Part shown: positions 52,805 through 61,295 of the stretch, piece after piece | How the letters are laid out: each line of letters begins with the position of its first letter | Numbering within the stretch: position 1 is the first letter of the stretch | Assembly (NCBI GenBank): GCA_002838945.1 | Contig: PGXB01000003.1 | Location: forward strand, 62,001 to 126,000 | DNA: 64,000 bases | Direction: 5' to 3' | Source of the DNA: a candidate division Zixibacteria bacterium HGW-Zixibacteria-1 | GTDB lineage: Bacteria; Zixibacteria; MSB-5A5; GN15; PGXB01 | Position numbers and translations under genes: made by a program | Notes under the pieces: generated by a model | What the model was told of the DNA's origin: nothing | The model's database searches: none | The model's input: only the letters and a program-made list of their open reading frames with translations

Positions 52805-55279
52805 ATGCTTAAGAAGTACTCATCATATATACTCTGTTTTCTGGTGTCATTATTTGTTGTGGCCCTTTTTACCAATAATTTCTCCCCTCTCGTAAGGCTT
52901 GAGTGGAAGATACAGGATATGCTATATACATTCAGGGGCGAGGACAATTTTTCTACAAATATTGTTCTCATCGACATCGATGACAGGACCCTGAATGCTT
53001 ACGGCGACTGGCCCTGGGGCAGGGATAAAATCGCCGACCTTCTCGCAGCAGTGGGAAGCGGTGAGCCGAAAACCATTTTACTGGATATGTATTTTGCCCC
53101 CGATATTAACGAGGACACTTCCGGACATACCGAAATTCTGGCCGGCCAGATGTCATGGATAAAGAATGTCGTAGTTCCTTATGAATTGAGCCCGTCGGAA
53201 ATCATGAAGAATAAGATATCAACCCCCAAGTATTTATATAATTCGGCCATGCAGGTCACCTCGGACCTGGGCATATTGGATGAAAACGCCAGCCTCCTGA
53301 CACACAAGATATTTCTTCCGCCCGATCCGATATGTGAATATGCCGGCGGCCTGGGCTTCAAATACAATGTCTTCGACAAAGACCGTAAAATCAGGTGGCA
53401 GCCATTGATAGCTTATTACGAAGGATATTACTATCCATCGGTCGCCCTCATGGCCGCGGCGAATTACAAGAGTATAGAGCCGTCATCGATGGTTATCGAC
53501 GGCGGTACAAGCATCAGAGTCGGCACCACCCTGATCCCGACCAATGAGCATGGCGAATTATTCATTAATTATAATAAACCGGGAAAATCATTCCAGCAAG
53601 TTTCCGCGGCCGACGTCCTTAGTGAGAGTTACAAAGCCTCGAATCTCAAGGGAAAACTTGCCATAATTTCGGTTTCCTCGGAATTTATTTCAGATTTTTA
53701 TAATACTCCGATTGCCGATAATCTCCATTCGACCGAGAAAACCGCCAATGTTATTGAGAACATCGTAAATTCCAACTTTATCAAACGCCTGGACTCCTCA
53801 CCCGGCCGAGACACTTTGCTGCTTATCACTCTTGGTGTACTGTTCGCATTTATTCTGCCACGGGTGTCAATGATGTATCGCTTGATAATCATGATTGCGA
53901 GTCTTTTCTTGCTGGCCAATATCAACTTCGTCCTTTTCAACTCGTACCAGATCCTGACTCATTCGTTATACCTGGGATTGGAAATGATTTTATTGCTGTT
54001 CATCGCGCCGTTTCTGGATAATGACTTTCTGTCAAAATTGTCACGAATACAAATCGGTTTCAAAGCTGATGCCGAATCGACCACTCTTCCCAAGGTGAAA
54101 TTATCCGAAAAGGCCCTAAACCGCTCAATGGACCATAAATCAGCTGAACAAAAAGCCGCTCCTGCCGTGCGAAAAGACGGACGCCCGGGCCATAGGGATG
54201 AAATGGCCGATACACCGACACAGGCAGCGGCTGTCTCAAAGAGCGAAGGAATCGCCACTCAGGCATATGATACACCTCAACCGGGACGATCCGATGTGGA
54301 AACCGTCGCAAATGATATGGCCGACGCGAAATACAATCAAGCTGAAGAAGAACATCCGTTCGAGCACGCGCCGGTGATCGAAAATTTGGAGATTGAAAAC
54401 GATTCCAACGGAATTCTTACCGACAGCGGGCAGATTAACAGCCTGGGAAGGTATAAAGTCCTCGGTGTGGTCGGCAAAGGCGCTATGGGTACCGTTTACA
54501 AGGGTACCGATCCGGCCATTAACAGAAATGTCGCACTGAAGACAATCCGGCTGGATTTTGTCAACGATCCCGAAGAATACAACGAACTCAAGGAGCGGCT
54601 GTCACGCGAGGCACGCGCCGCCGGTATGCTTTCGCATCCGAACATCGTAACGATTTACGACGTCGGCAACGAAGGCAAGCTGCAGTACATCGCCATGGAA
54701 TTTCTCGAAGGCCAGACGCTGGAGGATATGATTCGGCGCAAGGCAAAATTCAATTATCGAATAATCGCCCAGATTATCACCCAGATATGTTCCGCCCTCG
54801 ATTATGCCCACAATCAGGGTATCGTTCACCGCGATATTAAACCGGCCAATATAATGGTTCTCAGTGATTATCGCGTGAAGGTCATGGATTTTGGTATTGC
54901 CCGTGTCGATTCATCGTCGATGACCAGAACCGGTATCGCAATGGGAACGCCGAACTACATTTCACCGGAGCAGTTACAGGGCAAGATGGTCGATCGTCGC
55001 TGCGATATTTTCAGCCTTGGCGTCATGTTATATGAGATGCTTTTGCACCGGCGTCCTTTCCGGGGTGAAAATTTGACCTCGCTGATATATAATATTGTCA
55101 ACGGTGAAGTGGAACTCCCGTCAAGCGTTGATAAATCGATTCCGTATATTTTTGACAGGATAATCGATAAGGCCCTGAAGAAAGAGCCGAACGAAAGATA
55201 TCAAAACGCGGGGGAATTATCGACGGCCCTGGCCGGCTTCCTGGAAACTTTTACGCCCAAAAGAGCCACGACGGTATAA
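52805..55279 (+). CDS. CHASE2-domain transmembrane Ser/Thr protein kinase
   Basis: Membrane receptor kinase of 824 aa. One helix (about 8-28) leads to an extracytoplasmic CHASE2 sensor (about 35-325: LIDIDDRTLNAYGDWPWGRDKIADLLAAV ... LLDMYFAPDINED). Three or so helices follow (about 335-415), then a Gln/Ala/Asp-rich cytoplasmic linker (about 420-540). The kinase domain (about 547-805) is fully canonical: GKGAMGTVYKG, ALK lysine near 576, HRDIKPAN near 675, DFGIA and GTPNYISPEQ. Its start ATG 52805 has AGGGAG 5 nt upstream. It is the last gene of the FHA-phosphoesterase-kinase operon, a likely signalling unit. Its stop codon lies in the terminator hairpin shared with the convergent gene. Confidence 0.93.
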   Translation: MLKKYSSYILCFLVSLFVVALFTNNFSPLVRLEWKIQDMLYTFRGEDNFSTNIVLIDIDDRTLNAYGDWPWGRDKIADLLAAVGSGEPKTILLDMYFAPDINEDTSGHTEILAGQMSWIKNVVVPYELSPSEIMKNKISTPKYLYNSAMQVTSDLGILDENASLLTHKIFLPPDPICEYAGGLGFKYNVFDKDRKIRWQPLIAYYEGYYYPSVALMAAANYKSIEPSSMVIDGGTSIRVGTTLIPTNEHGELFINYNKPGKSFQQVSAADVLSESYKASNLKGKLAIISVSSEFISDFYNTPIADNLHSTEKTANVIENIVNSNFIKRLDSSPGRDTLLLITLGVLFAFILPRVSMMYRLIIMIASLFLLANINFVLFNSYQILTHSLYLGLEMILLLFIAPFLDNDFLSKLSRIQIGFKADAESTTLPKVKLSEKALNRSMDHKSAEQKAAPAVRKDGRPGHRDEMADTPTQAAAVSKSEGIATQAYDTPQPGRSDVETVANDMADAKYNQAEEEHPFEHAPVIENLEIENDSNGILTDSGQINSLGRYKVLGVVGKGAMGTVYKGTDPAINRNVALKTIRLDFVNDPEEYNELKERLSREARAAGMLSHPNIVTIYDVGNEGKLQYIAMEFLEGQTLEDMIRRKAKFNYRIIAQIITQICSALDYAHNQGIVHRDIKPANIMVLSDYRVKVMDFGIARVDSSSMTRTGIAMGTPNYISPEQLQGKMVDRRCDIFSLGVMLYEMLLHRRPFRGENLTSLIYNIVNGEVELPSSVDKSIPYIFDRIIDKALKKEPNERYQNAGELSTALAGFLETFTPKRATTV

Positions 55280-55302
55280 GAAGGATCACGAATCCTTCTT
55301 AT
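55276..55302. terminator. Bidirectional hairpin embedding both convergent stop codons
   Basis: ATAAGAAGGAT and ATCCTTCTTAT form a perfect 11-bp stem with loop CACGA. The plus-strand kinase stop (55277-55279) and the minus-strand stop (55286-55288) are both inside it. The stem is GC-poor and lacks a strong T tail, so it may be a modest terminator. Confidence 0.5.
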
Positions 55303-55735
55303 CCGGATTGATGATTTCTTCGGCCAGAGACAGAGCCACGCCGGAAAGCATAACTTCCACACCAAGCTGGGTGAAATCGCTTGATATCAATTGGCGATCG
55401 ATCCCGGCATACAATGAGCAGGAAGCGCCTTTTTCCACAACCAGCCCCGACAATAGGTCCTTTGCCTCGCAGATAAAAGTGACTTCCCCCAATTCCTCGG
55501 AGACGACATACCCGGAGCAATTGTGAATTTGAAGGTGGGAGTTACCCGTGTAAACGACCACCAGCATTCCCCTGAACGTGCCCAGAAGTATTTCCGGGAA
55601 TATTTCAAGTACAAGAACCCTCTTCTCCGATTTATTGGAGATTTTCATCCGAAAATGATCCTTGTCGAAACCGGTCTTTTCGGGTTCAAGGACTTTGGTA
55701 ATTTTATTGAAATCTGCTTCTGTAAATCTAGCCAT
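55286..55735 (-). CDS. Hypothetical protein, 149 aa, downstream of tatA
   Basis: Unrecognised soluble protein. Secondary-structure pattern: an N-terminal helix (ADFNKITKVLEPE), a beta-rich middle (RVLVLEIFPEILLGTFRGMLVVVYTG), and a final helix (LSGVALSLAEEIIN). No signal peptide or membrane helix. It starts at ATG 55735, overlapping the end of tatA by 8 bp, so is translationally coupled, and is the last gene of the long minus-strand run. Nothing in the sequence supports a functional assignment. Confidence 0.75.
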   Translation of the reverse strand: MARFTEADFNKITKVLEPEKTGFDKDHFRMKISNKSEKRVLVLEIFPEILLGTFRGMLVVVYTGNSHLQIHNCSGYVVSEELGEVTFICEAKDLLSGLVVEKGASCSLYAGIDRQLISSDFTQLGVEVMLSGVALSLAEEIINPDKKDS

Positions 55736-55940
55736 CTTTCTTTTCGCCGGAATTGTTTTCTTTCTTGTCAGCTTCTTTCGTACCGGATTTAATTTCGCTC
55801 TGGGTATCCTTTAACGCGCTTTTGAATTCGCGAATACCCTTGCCCAGACCCTGAGCAATATCGGGCAATCTTTTGGCACCGAAAAGCAACAAAATCACCA
55901 GGAATATCAGCGCCAATTCCCACGGTCCCATGCCGAACAT
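55728..55940 (-). CDS. tatA: TatA-family twin-arginine translocase subunit
   Basis: Pore subunit for export of folded proteins with twin-arginine signals. The 70-aa protein has the short N-terminal helix (GPWELALIFLVILLLFGAKRLPDIA), the FGAKRLPD hinge, an amphipathic helix (GLGKGIREFKSALKD) and a charged tail. GGGGAG stands 7 nt before ATG 55940. No tatB or tatC is nearby, so TatC is encoded elsewhere. Overlap by 8 bp with the following gene and 26 bp spacing from the DUF4321 gene place it in the run. Confidence 0.95.
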   Translation of the reverse strand: MFGMGPWELALIFLVILLLFGAKRLPDIAQGLGKGIREFKSALKDTQSEIKSGTKEADKKENNSGEKKDG

Positions 55941-55966
55941 ACTTTATCTCCCCGCTAAATGTTTTC

Positions 55967-56233
55967 CTAAATATACCACCATCTAAAGTATATTATAACC
56001 AATAATACGCCCAAAACAGACATAAAGTTTATTTTGAACATCAATCCCACTGTAAAAGATATGGAATACAACTCTACCCGAGTCGGCTCAAAACCGATTC
56101 GCAGGGATTTTGAGAACAGCGTCTTGGCGGCGCCGGGAGGGAGAAAGGACCCGATAACTTCGCCCACGAACCCGCCAAGAATGGCTCCCAGCAGCAGGGC
56201 GACTATGATAAAGGTTATTTCACGGTTTTTCAA
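55967..56233 (-). CDS. DUF4321-like small membrane protein
   Basis: A membrane protein of 88 aa with two or three hydrophobic helices (EITFIIVALLLGAILGGFVGEVIG; LYSISFTVGLMFKINFMSVLGVLLVIIYF). The layout and GG-rich first helix match the DUF4321 family of small membrane proteins with unknown function. I start it at the TTG at 56233 (protein MKNREITF...), because AAAGGG lies 6 nt upstream; a TTG two codons earlier (56239) touches that Shine-Dalgarno sequence and is unlikely. It overlaps the end of purQ by 14 bp. Confidence 0.8.
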   Translation of the reverse strand: MKNREITFIIVALLLGAILGGFVGEVIGSFLPPGAAKTLFSKSLRIGFEPTRVELYSISFTVGLMFKINFMSVLGVLLVIIYFRWWYI

Positions 56234-56930
56234 CTCCAACCCTTTCCATGATATATTTTCTCATTGAAAGGAAAATTTTCAGCCCGTCCGAGGAGCCCAG
56301 GATATCCTCGACAGCCCGTTCGGGGTGAGGCATCATTCCCACAACATTTCCTTTTTCGTTGGTGATCCCGCCGATATTATACATCGAACCATTCGGATTA
56401 CTTTCGGGGTTAATATTGCCATCCTTGTCGCAATATCGAAATAAAATCTGATTGTTTGCTTTCAGTTTCTCAAGATCGCCCTGGAAATTATAATAATTTC
56501 CATCCTTATGCGCAATCGGGATCTTCAATATTTCGCCGGGCCGGCATTCATTGGTAAAAGGACCGGCCGTATGTTCGACCCTGAGATATACGAATTTGCA
56601 GGAAAACCGCAGATGCTCGTTGCGCATCAGAGCCCCCGGCAAAAGACCCGATTCGACCAGGACCTGAAAGCCGTTGCAAATACCGATAACCAATCCGCCT
56701 TCCTGCGCGAACTTCATGACCGATTTCATAATCGGCGAGAAGCGCGCAATCGCCCCCGACCTGAGATAATCGCCGTATGAAAATCCTCCGGGGAGAATGA
56801 TCACATCGGACCCGTTCAGGTCGTCGGACTGATGCCACAGAAATTCAACATCCTCACCGATCAGCCGGGCGGCCGAATAGGCATCATAATCGCAATTTGA
56901 GCCCGGGAAAGTCACGACGCCGAATTTCAT
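56220..56930 (-). CDS. purQ: Phosphoribosylformylglycinamidine synthase subunit PurQ
   Basis: Glutaminase subunit of the FGAM synthase complex of purine synthesis, which works with PurS and small PurL. Class I amidotransferase triad: C85 (GICNGFQ), H202 and E204 (MPHPE). At 236 aa it has family length. ATGA overlap with purS upstream gives tight coupling of the pair, and the 14-bp overlap couples the DUF4321 gene. No purL is in the window, which must supply the synthase subunit elsewhere. Confidence 0.96.
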   Translation of the reverse strand: MKFGVVTFPGSNCDYDAYSAARLIGEDVEFLWHQSDDLNGSDVIILPGGFSYGDYLRSGAIARFSPIMKSVMKFAQEGGLVIGICNGFQVLVESGLLPGALMRNEHLRFSCKFVYLRVEHTAGPFTNECRPGEILKIPIAHKDGNYYNFQGDLEKLKANNQILFRYCDKDGNINPESNPNGSMYNIGGITNEKGNVVGMMPHPERAVEDILGSSDGLKIFLSMRKYIMERVGVEKP

Positions 56931-57175
56931 TTTTCAAACTCCACTTGATAATTCTCTATGACCGGATTGGCCAGAAGCTTGCCGCAGATTTCCTCAATTT
57001 TATTTTCGATTTTGCCATCGCCGGCCTCGACTTCCAGTTCAAAAAAACGCCCGGAACGAACCGACTTGACCATATCATAACCCATGTTCGAAATCGCGCG
57101 CTGAATTGTTACTCCCTGCGGATCAAGAACACCGTCTTTTAGCCGAACATAAACAACTGCTTTTCTATTGCTCAT
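56927..57175 (-). CDS. purS: Phosphoribosylformylglycinamidine synthase subunit PurS
   Basis: Small (82 aa) subunit that bridges PurQ and PurL. The family pattern AVVYVRLKDGVLDPQGVTIQRAI and GYDMVKSVRSGRFFELEVE is clear. The true start is ATG 57175 (MSNRKAVVYV), with GGAG 7 nt upstream; a longer frame to 57271 would extend into the pssA region and is not conserved-looking. It overlaps pssA by 11 bp and purQ by 4 bp, so is coupled to both. Confidence 0.94.
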   Translation of the reverse strand: MSNRKAVVYVRLKDGVLDPQGVTIQRAISNMGYDMVKSVRSGRFFELEVEAGDGKIENKIEEICGKLLANPVIENYQVEFEK

Positions 57176-57929
57176 CACCGTTCTCCAGCTTTCGGTTATC
57201 ACGAGACTGGTGTTTTCGTACCAGCCCGACACCGAGATAAAAAAACCGATACATTTCCCTAACAAGACCAATTATAATATAAACAGCAAAGATAGGAAAT
57301 AATAAAAGTCTTGGCTGTATAAGTGCCGCCAGGGCCGCGCCAATCATAAAAAGCAGCTTTATGCGATTTTTGCGGTTGTTAAAATTGTCCGGCATGGCGT
57401 CATATTCAATTTGTGAGACCATCAGGGCCGCGACCAGAATCACCATTGAAACCAGATACTGGCTGTATTCGAGTTGCCCCCAGAGATGATAACTGAAAAT
57501 AACATATCCGACCAGCAGCATCGCCGCGCCCGGCGTCGGCAATCCCAGGAACTCCTTTTTTTCATCAGTCTGGGCCAGCAGATTAAATCGCGCCAGCCGG
57601 TAACTGGCCGCCATTATATATACAATGCTGATAGCCCAGCCCCATTTGCCCATAGAACTAAGTTTGACGACATACATGATAACGGCGGGAGCGACACCGA
57701 ACGAGAGAAAGTCGGCCAGTGAATCCAGCTCGACACCAAAATCGGAGACGGTCCCCGAAAGACGGGCGATTTTGCCATCAAGGATATCGAGGAAGCCGGC
57801 CAGCACAATCAGCCAGCAGGCGGTTGTAACTTCGCCCTCAAAAACCGATAATATCGCCAGAAAACCACAGACGGCATTGCCCATGGTAAATGTACTGGGA
57901 ACAACTCCCTTAAAACTGCTTACTTGCAT
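57165..57929 (-). CDS. pssA: CDP-diacylglycerol-serine O-phosphatidyltransferase
   Basis: Integral membrane enzyme of 254 aa that makes phosphatidylserine. The CDP-alcohol phosphotransferase motif is complete: D-G-x2-A-R-x8-G-x3-D-x3-D (DGKIAR to DSLAD, about residues 51-73 from the chosen start). Six to eight hydrophobic helices follow. I prefer ATG 57929 (MQVSSFKG), with GGGA 6 nt upstream; a GTG at 57941 would add four residues. It pairs functionally with the phosphatidylserine decarboxylase just upstream, 19 bp away, giving phosphatidylethanolamine. Confidence 0.94.
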   Translation of the reverse strand: MQVSSFKGVVPSTFTMGNAVCGFLAILSVFEGEVTTACWLIVLAGFLDILDGKIARLSGTVSDFGVELDSLADFLSFGVAPAVIMYVVKLSSMGKWGWAISIVYIMAASYRLARFNLLAQTDEKKEFLGLPTPGAAMLLVGYVIFSYHLWGQLEYSQYLVSMVILVAALMVSQIEYDAMPDNFNNRKNRIKLLFMIGAALAALIQPRLLLFPIFAVYIIIGLVREMYRFFYLGVGLVRKHQSRDNRKLENGDEQ

Positions 57930-57948
57930 ATATAATCCCACATAATGT

Positions 57949-58593
57949 TCAACTCTTTAGTCGGCCGATTATGGAAACACCTGCTTTTACCCTGTCTCCC
58001 GTTTTCACTCCCACTTCAATATTATTCGGAAGAAATATCTCGGCCCGTGAGCCGAAATGAATCATACCATATATTTCGCCGGCTGTAACTTTTTGACCGG
58101 GTTTGACCGGGCATTCTATTCTCCGGGCCAGAATGCCTGCGATTTGCTTGAAAATGATCCTTCCGCCCTCGAATTCAAGGCCGATTTCGGTATGCTCATT
58201 TTCCTCCGAGGCCTTATCGAGAAAAGCCTTAAGAAATTTACCCGGTATATATTTAACGTAATCCAGACGGCCGGCTACGGGAATTCGATTTAAATGCGGG
58301 TCCATGACCGACATAAAAATCGATACTTTTTTGCCGGAACCTCCTATATAATCATTTTTTATCTCCTCAATCGATAACACGCGGCCATCAGCGGAAGATA
58401 ATATCAGTCCCGGCTCCGCCGGGATGACCCTGACCGGATTCCGGTAGAAATACACAAGAAACAGAGCCAAAACCGCCAAAATGGCCCCGGCAACGGAAAA
58501 TCCCAGCGAATCCCGGTAAGCCGACCAGAGGCTGCAGGCAATGGCCAGGACAAAGCCGATCAGGATGAATTTGATTCCCGGAGCCGCTATCAT
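57949..58593 (-). CDS. psd: Phosphatidylserine decarboxylase, short pyruvoyl type
   Basis: Converts phosphatidylserine to phosphatidylethanolamine. Of 214 aa, two N-terminal membrane helices (about 7-50) precede the catalytic domain, the short form typical of many FCB bacteria. Autocleavage occurs at the G-S of FGSRAEIFLP (G181-S182), with the serine becoming the pyruvoyl group. The motif MDPHLNRIPV holds the conserved His. It overlaps purB by 4 bp (ATGA) and precedes pssA, so substrate and product enzymes are co-expressed. Confidence 0.95.
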   Translation of the reverse strand: MIAAPGIKFILIGFVLAIACSLWSAYRDSLGFSVAGAILAVLALFLVYFYRNPVRVIPAEPGLILSSADGRVLSIEEIKNDYIGGSGKKVSIFMSVMDPHLNRIPVAGRLDYVKYIPGKFLKAFLDKASEENEHTEIGLEFEGGRIIFKQIAGILARRIECPVKPGQKVTAGEIYGMIHFGSRAEIFLPNNIEVGVKTGDRVKAGVSIIGRLKS

Positions 58594-59885
58594 TTGCCAA
58601 ATACCCGCTTGAAAATTTTATCCACGTTTTTAAAATAATAATCAAGTTCGAATGATTCTTCGATTTCTTTTGCAGATAGAATACTTGTAATGTCCTTATC
58701 CTTCATGACCAGTTCCTTAAATCCGGGACCACCCTGATAAGCTTCCATAGCGGCGCGCTGGACCATGCGATAGGCCTTATCGCGGTCGCCCAGAGCGTCG
58801 GTTAATTTAAGCAGCAGCCTTTGCGAAAAGACAATGCCGCCATAAATATTAATGTTTTCCATCATTCTTTTCGGGTTTATGGCCAGACGGTCCAGAATAT
58901 CATTAAGAAGTTTCAATCCGTAATCGGTCAGAATGGTGCTATCCGGTATTATTACTCTCTCGGCCGAACTGTGGGCGATATCGCGCTCGTGCCAGAGGGG
59001 AACATTTTCCATCGCCGTTATCGAATAGCCGCGGATAAGCCGCGCAATGCCCGATAATCTTTCGGACGTGATCGGGTTTTTCTTGTGCGGCATCGCCGAT
59101 GAACCTTTTTGCCCTTTGGCGAATCCTTCCTGGATTTCACCGATTTCGGTCCGATGCAAATTTCTGATTTCGGTCCCGAATTTTTCCACCGAAGACATCA
59201 GAATGGCCATGGCGGTAATATATTCGGCGTGGCGATCGCGCTGGATAACCTGCGTCGAAACCTTATCCACCTGCAAACCCAGCAGCTTGCAAACACGGGC
59301 CTCGATGCGCGGATCGATATTGGCAAAATTGCCGACCGCGCCCGAGATCGCCCCCACGGCGGCATTCTCGGCGGCAACTTTAAATCGCTCTCTCCCCCGC
59401 TCCAGTTCGGTGTACCACACCGAAAACTTCAGGCCAAGGGTGGTCGGTTCGGCGGCGACTCCATGCGTGCGCCCGATGATCGGCGTCATTTTATATTTCA
59501 TGGCCAGTTTTTTGATTTTCGCCAGAGCGGTCACCAGTTTTTTATCGATCAGGAGGGCCGCCAGTTTCATCTGCAACGAAAGGGCGGTATCGAGCATATC
59601 GGATGACGTCATGCCATAATGGATATATTTAGCATCCGGGCCGACAAATTCGGAGACTGAGGTTAGAAAGGCAATGACATCATGATTGGTGACGGCTTCG
59701 ACTTCATTTATCCGATCAATATTGAAGTCAGCCTTTTTAATAATATTCTTCAAGGCCTTTTGCGGAATCATGCCCATTTCGGCCATAGCCCTGCATACCG
59801 CAATTTCTACCATAAGCCAATGTCGGTATTTGGCTTCATCCGACCAAAGCGCCCCCATTTCGGGGAGAGTATAGCGGGCAATCAT
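58590..59885 (-). CDS. purB: Adenylosuccinate lyase
   Basis: Acts twice in purine synthesis: SAICAR to AICAR, and adenylosuccinate to AMP. It has 431 aa and the fumarase-superfamily signature SSAMPHKKNP (flexible loop with S263) and GRTHG with H141. Other blocks: YIHYGMTSSD (about 88-96). It starts at ATG 59885, overlapping the transaldolase stop by one base (TAATG-type junction), and its 3-prime end overlaps psd by 4 bp. Confidence 0.97.
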   Translation of the reverse strand: MIARYTLPEMGALWSDEAKYRHWLMVEIAVCRAMAEMGMIPQKALKNIIKKADFNIDRINEVEAVTNHDVIAFLTSVSEFVGPDAKYIHYGMTSSDMLDTALSLQMKLAALLIDKKLVTALAKIKKLAMKYKMTPIIGRTHGVAAEPTTLGLKFSVWYTELERGRERFKVAAENAAVGAISGAVGNFANIDPRIEARVCKLLGLQVDKVSTQVIQRDRHAEYITAMAILMSSVEKFGTEIRNLHRTEIGEIQEGFAKGQKGSSAMPHKKNPITSERLSGIARLIRGYSITAMENVPLWHERDIAHSSAERVIIPDSTILTDYGLKLLNDILDRLAINPKRMMENINIYGGIVFSQRLLLKLTDALGDRDKAYRMVQRAAMEAYQGGPGFKELVMKDKDITSILSAKEIEESFELDYYFKNVDKIFKRVFGK

Positions 59886-60529
59886 TACTTCTTAACCTTT
59901 TCCCAATCGGCCAGGAATTTCTGAAGGCCAATATCGGTCAACGGGTGTTTCATCAATTGATCAATAACCTTGAATGGAATGGTCGCAACATCGGCCCCCA
60001 TAAGGGCGGCATCGACAACATGCATCGGGTTCCTGATCGAAGCCACCAGCACCTCGGTGTCATAACCATAGTTGCCATAAATGGTCACAATCTGGCTGAT
60101 CAACTCCATCCCGGGCGTGGAGACATCATCAAGCCGGCCGACGAACGGCGACACAAACGTCGCCCCTGCCTTTGCCACCAAGAGTGCCTGCATCGGTGAG
60201 AAACAGAGCGTGGCATTGGTCATGATGCCTTTTTCGGACAAGGCTTTTATGGCAACCAGTCCCTGGGTCGTGCAGGGAACTTTAATAGTAATATTTTTTC
60301 CTATTTGGGCCAGTGCTTCGGCTTCCTTCAACATCCCGGCGGCATCAAGTGCGACCACTTCCGCAGAAATCGGACCGTCAACAATCCTGCAAATTTCGGC
60401 CAGGAGTTCCCTGAAGGGCATATTTTCTTTGGCCAGAAGGCTCGGGTTGGTGGTGACTCCATCCAGAATACCCATCGCCTCGGCCTTTTTGATTTCTTCC
60501 AGATTTGCCGTATCAATAAATATCTTCAT
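59885..60529 (-). CDS. tal: Transaldolase, short (fructose-6-phosphate aldolase-like) form
   Basis: Moves a dihydroxyacetone unit between sugar phosphates in the pentose phosphate pathway. This is the compact 214-aa form, whose sequences are close to FSA. The Schiff-base lysine is K83 (NITIKVPCT), and the N-terminal [10 protein letters not shown] and GVTTNPSLL blocks are present. I start it at ATG 60529 with AGAGGTG 6 nt upstream; the frame upstream to 60592 has no Shine-Dalgarno sequence. It lies 16 bp after truA and touches purB. Whether it acts as transaldolase or aldolase cannot be settled from sequence. Confidence 0.94.
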   Translation of the reverse strand: MKIFIDTANLEEIKKAEAMGILDGVTTNPSLLAKENMPFRELLAEICRIVDGPISAEVVALDAAGMLKEAEALAQIGKNITIKVPCTTQGLVAIKALSEKGIMTNATLCFSPMQALLVAKAGATFVSPFVGRLDDVSTPGMELISQIVTIYGNYGYDTEVLVASIRNPMHVVDAALMGADVATIPFKVIDQLMKHPLTDIGLQKFLADWEKVKK

Positions 60530-60545
60530 TAAAACACCTCTTTTT

Positions 60546-61292
60546 TTAATACTCAACAGCGACCAGATAAAGCCCTCTGGCAGGGGCAACATTTTTTATC
60601 AGAGTGTGGTCGCAGGACTTCAAAATATCTTTAAACTGATTCAAAGTCAAGTAATCCTTCTCGCCCTCGCGCCCGGCCTCAACCATCGAGCCGACCAGCG
60701 AGCGGACCATTGAATGCAGAAAGCGGTTGGCAACAATCTCATAGATAAGAAGAGAACCGGCCATTCTCCATTCGCTGTATTTGATCTCACAATCATTATT
60801 TTCTTTTTGCGATGAAACGACACAAAAGGCCGAGAAATCGTGGACCCCTTTTATAAAGTCGGCCACTTCATTCATCCGGTCCATGTTCAGCGGAAAAGGA
60901 TATTCCCAGCGGTGATTAAAATACAAGGCTGATTTCTGGAGTCCTATCATATACCGGTAATGCCGCGATCTGGCCGATTTGCGGGCGTGAAAATCATCGG
61001 GGACTTCGGTCGAGCCGGTGATTAAAATCGTCTCCGGCAGATAATAATTGATGGCATCGCGGTATTTTTCCGGCGGGAGGTAATGATCGATCCGGAAATT
61101 AGCCACCTGGCCAAGGGCATGGACACCGGCATCGGTTCGCCCGGCCGCGTGCAGCGCGGCCTTTTGCCCGGTTACCTTTTCAATGGCCTCTTCGATTTTA
61201 CCCTGGATTGTGACGGCATTATTCTGCACCTGCCAGCCGGAGTAATCGGTTCCGTCATATTCGATATCAAGCCTGATATTTTTAAGCGCCAA
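60546..61292 (-). CDS. truA: tRNA pseudouridine(38-40) synthase
   Basis: Converts uridines at positions 38-40 in the anticodon stem to pseudouridine. The catalytic motif is [16 protein letters not shown] with nucleophile D54. N-terminal [16 protein letters not shown] and the C-terminal [15 protein letters not shown] are typical. Its 248 aa match the family. It lies 3 bp after ecfT and 16 bp before tal, so is translated from the same message. Confidence 0.96.
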   Translation of the reverse strand: MALKNIRLDIEYDGTDYSGWQVQNNAVTIQGKIEEAIEKVTGQKAALHAAGRTDAGVHALGQVANFRIDHYLPPEKYRDAINYYLPETILITGSTEVPDDFHARKSARSRHYRYMIGLQKSALYFNHRWEYPFPLNMDRMNEVADFIKGVHDFSAFCVVSSQKENNDCEIKYSEWRMAGSLLIYEIVANRFLHSMVRSLVGSMVEAGREGEKDYLTLNQFKDILKSCDHTLIKNVAPARGLYLVAVEY

Positions 61293-61295
61293 ATC

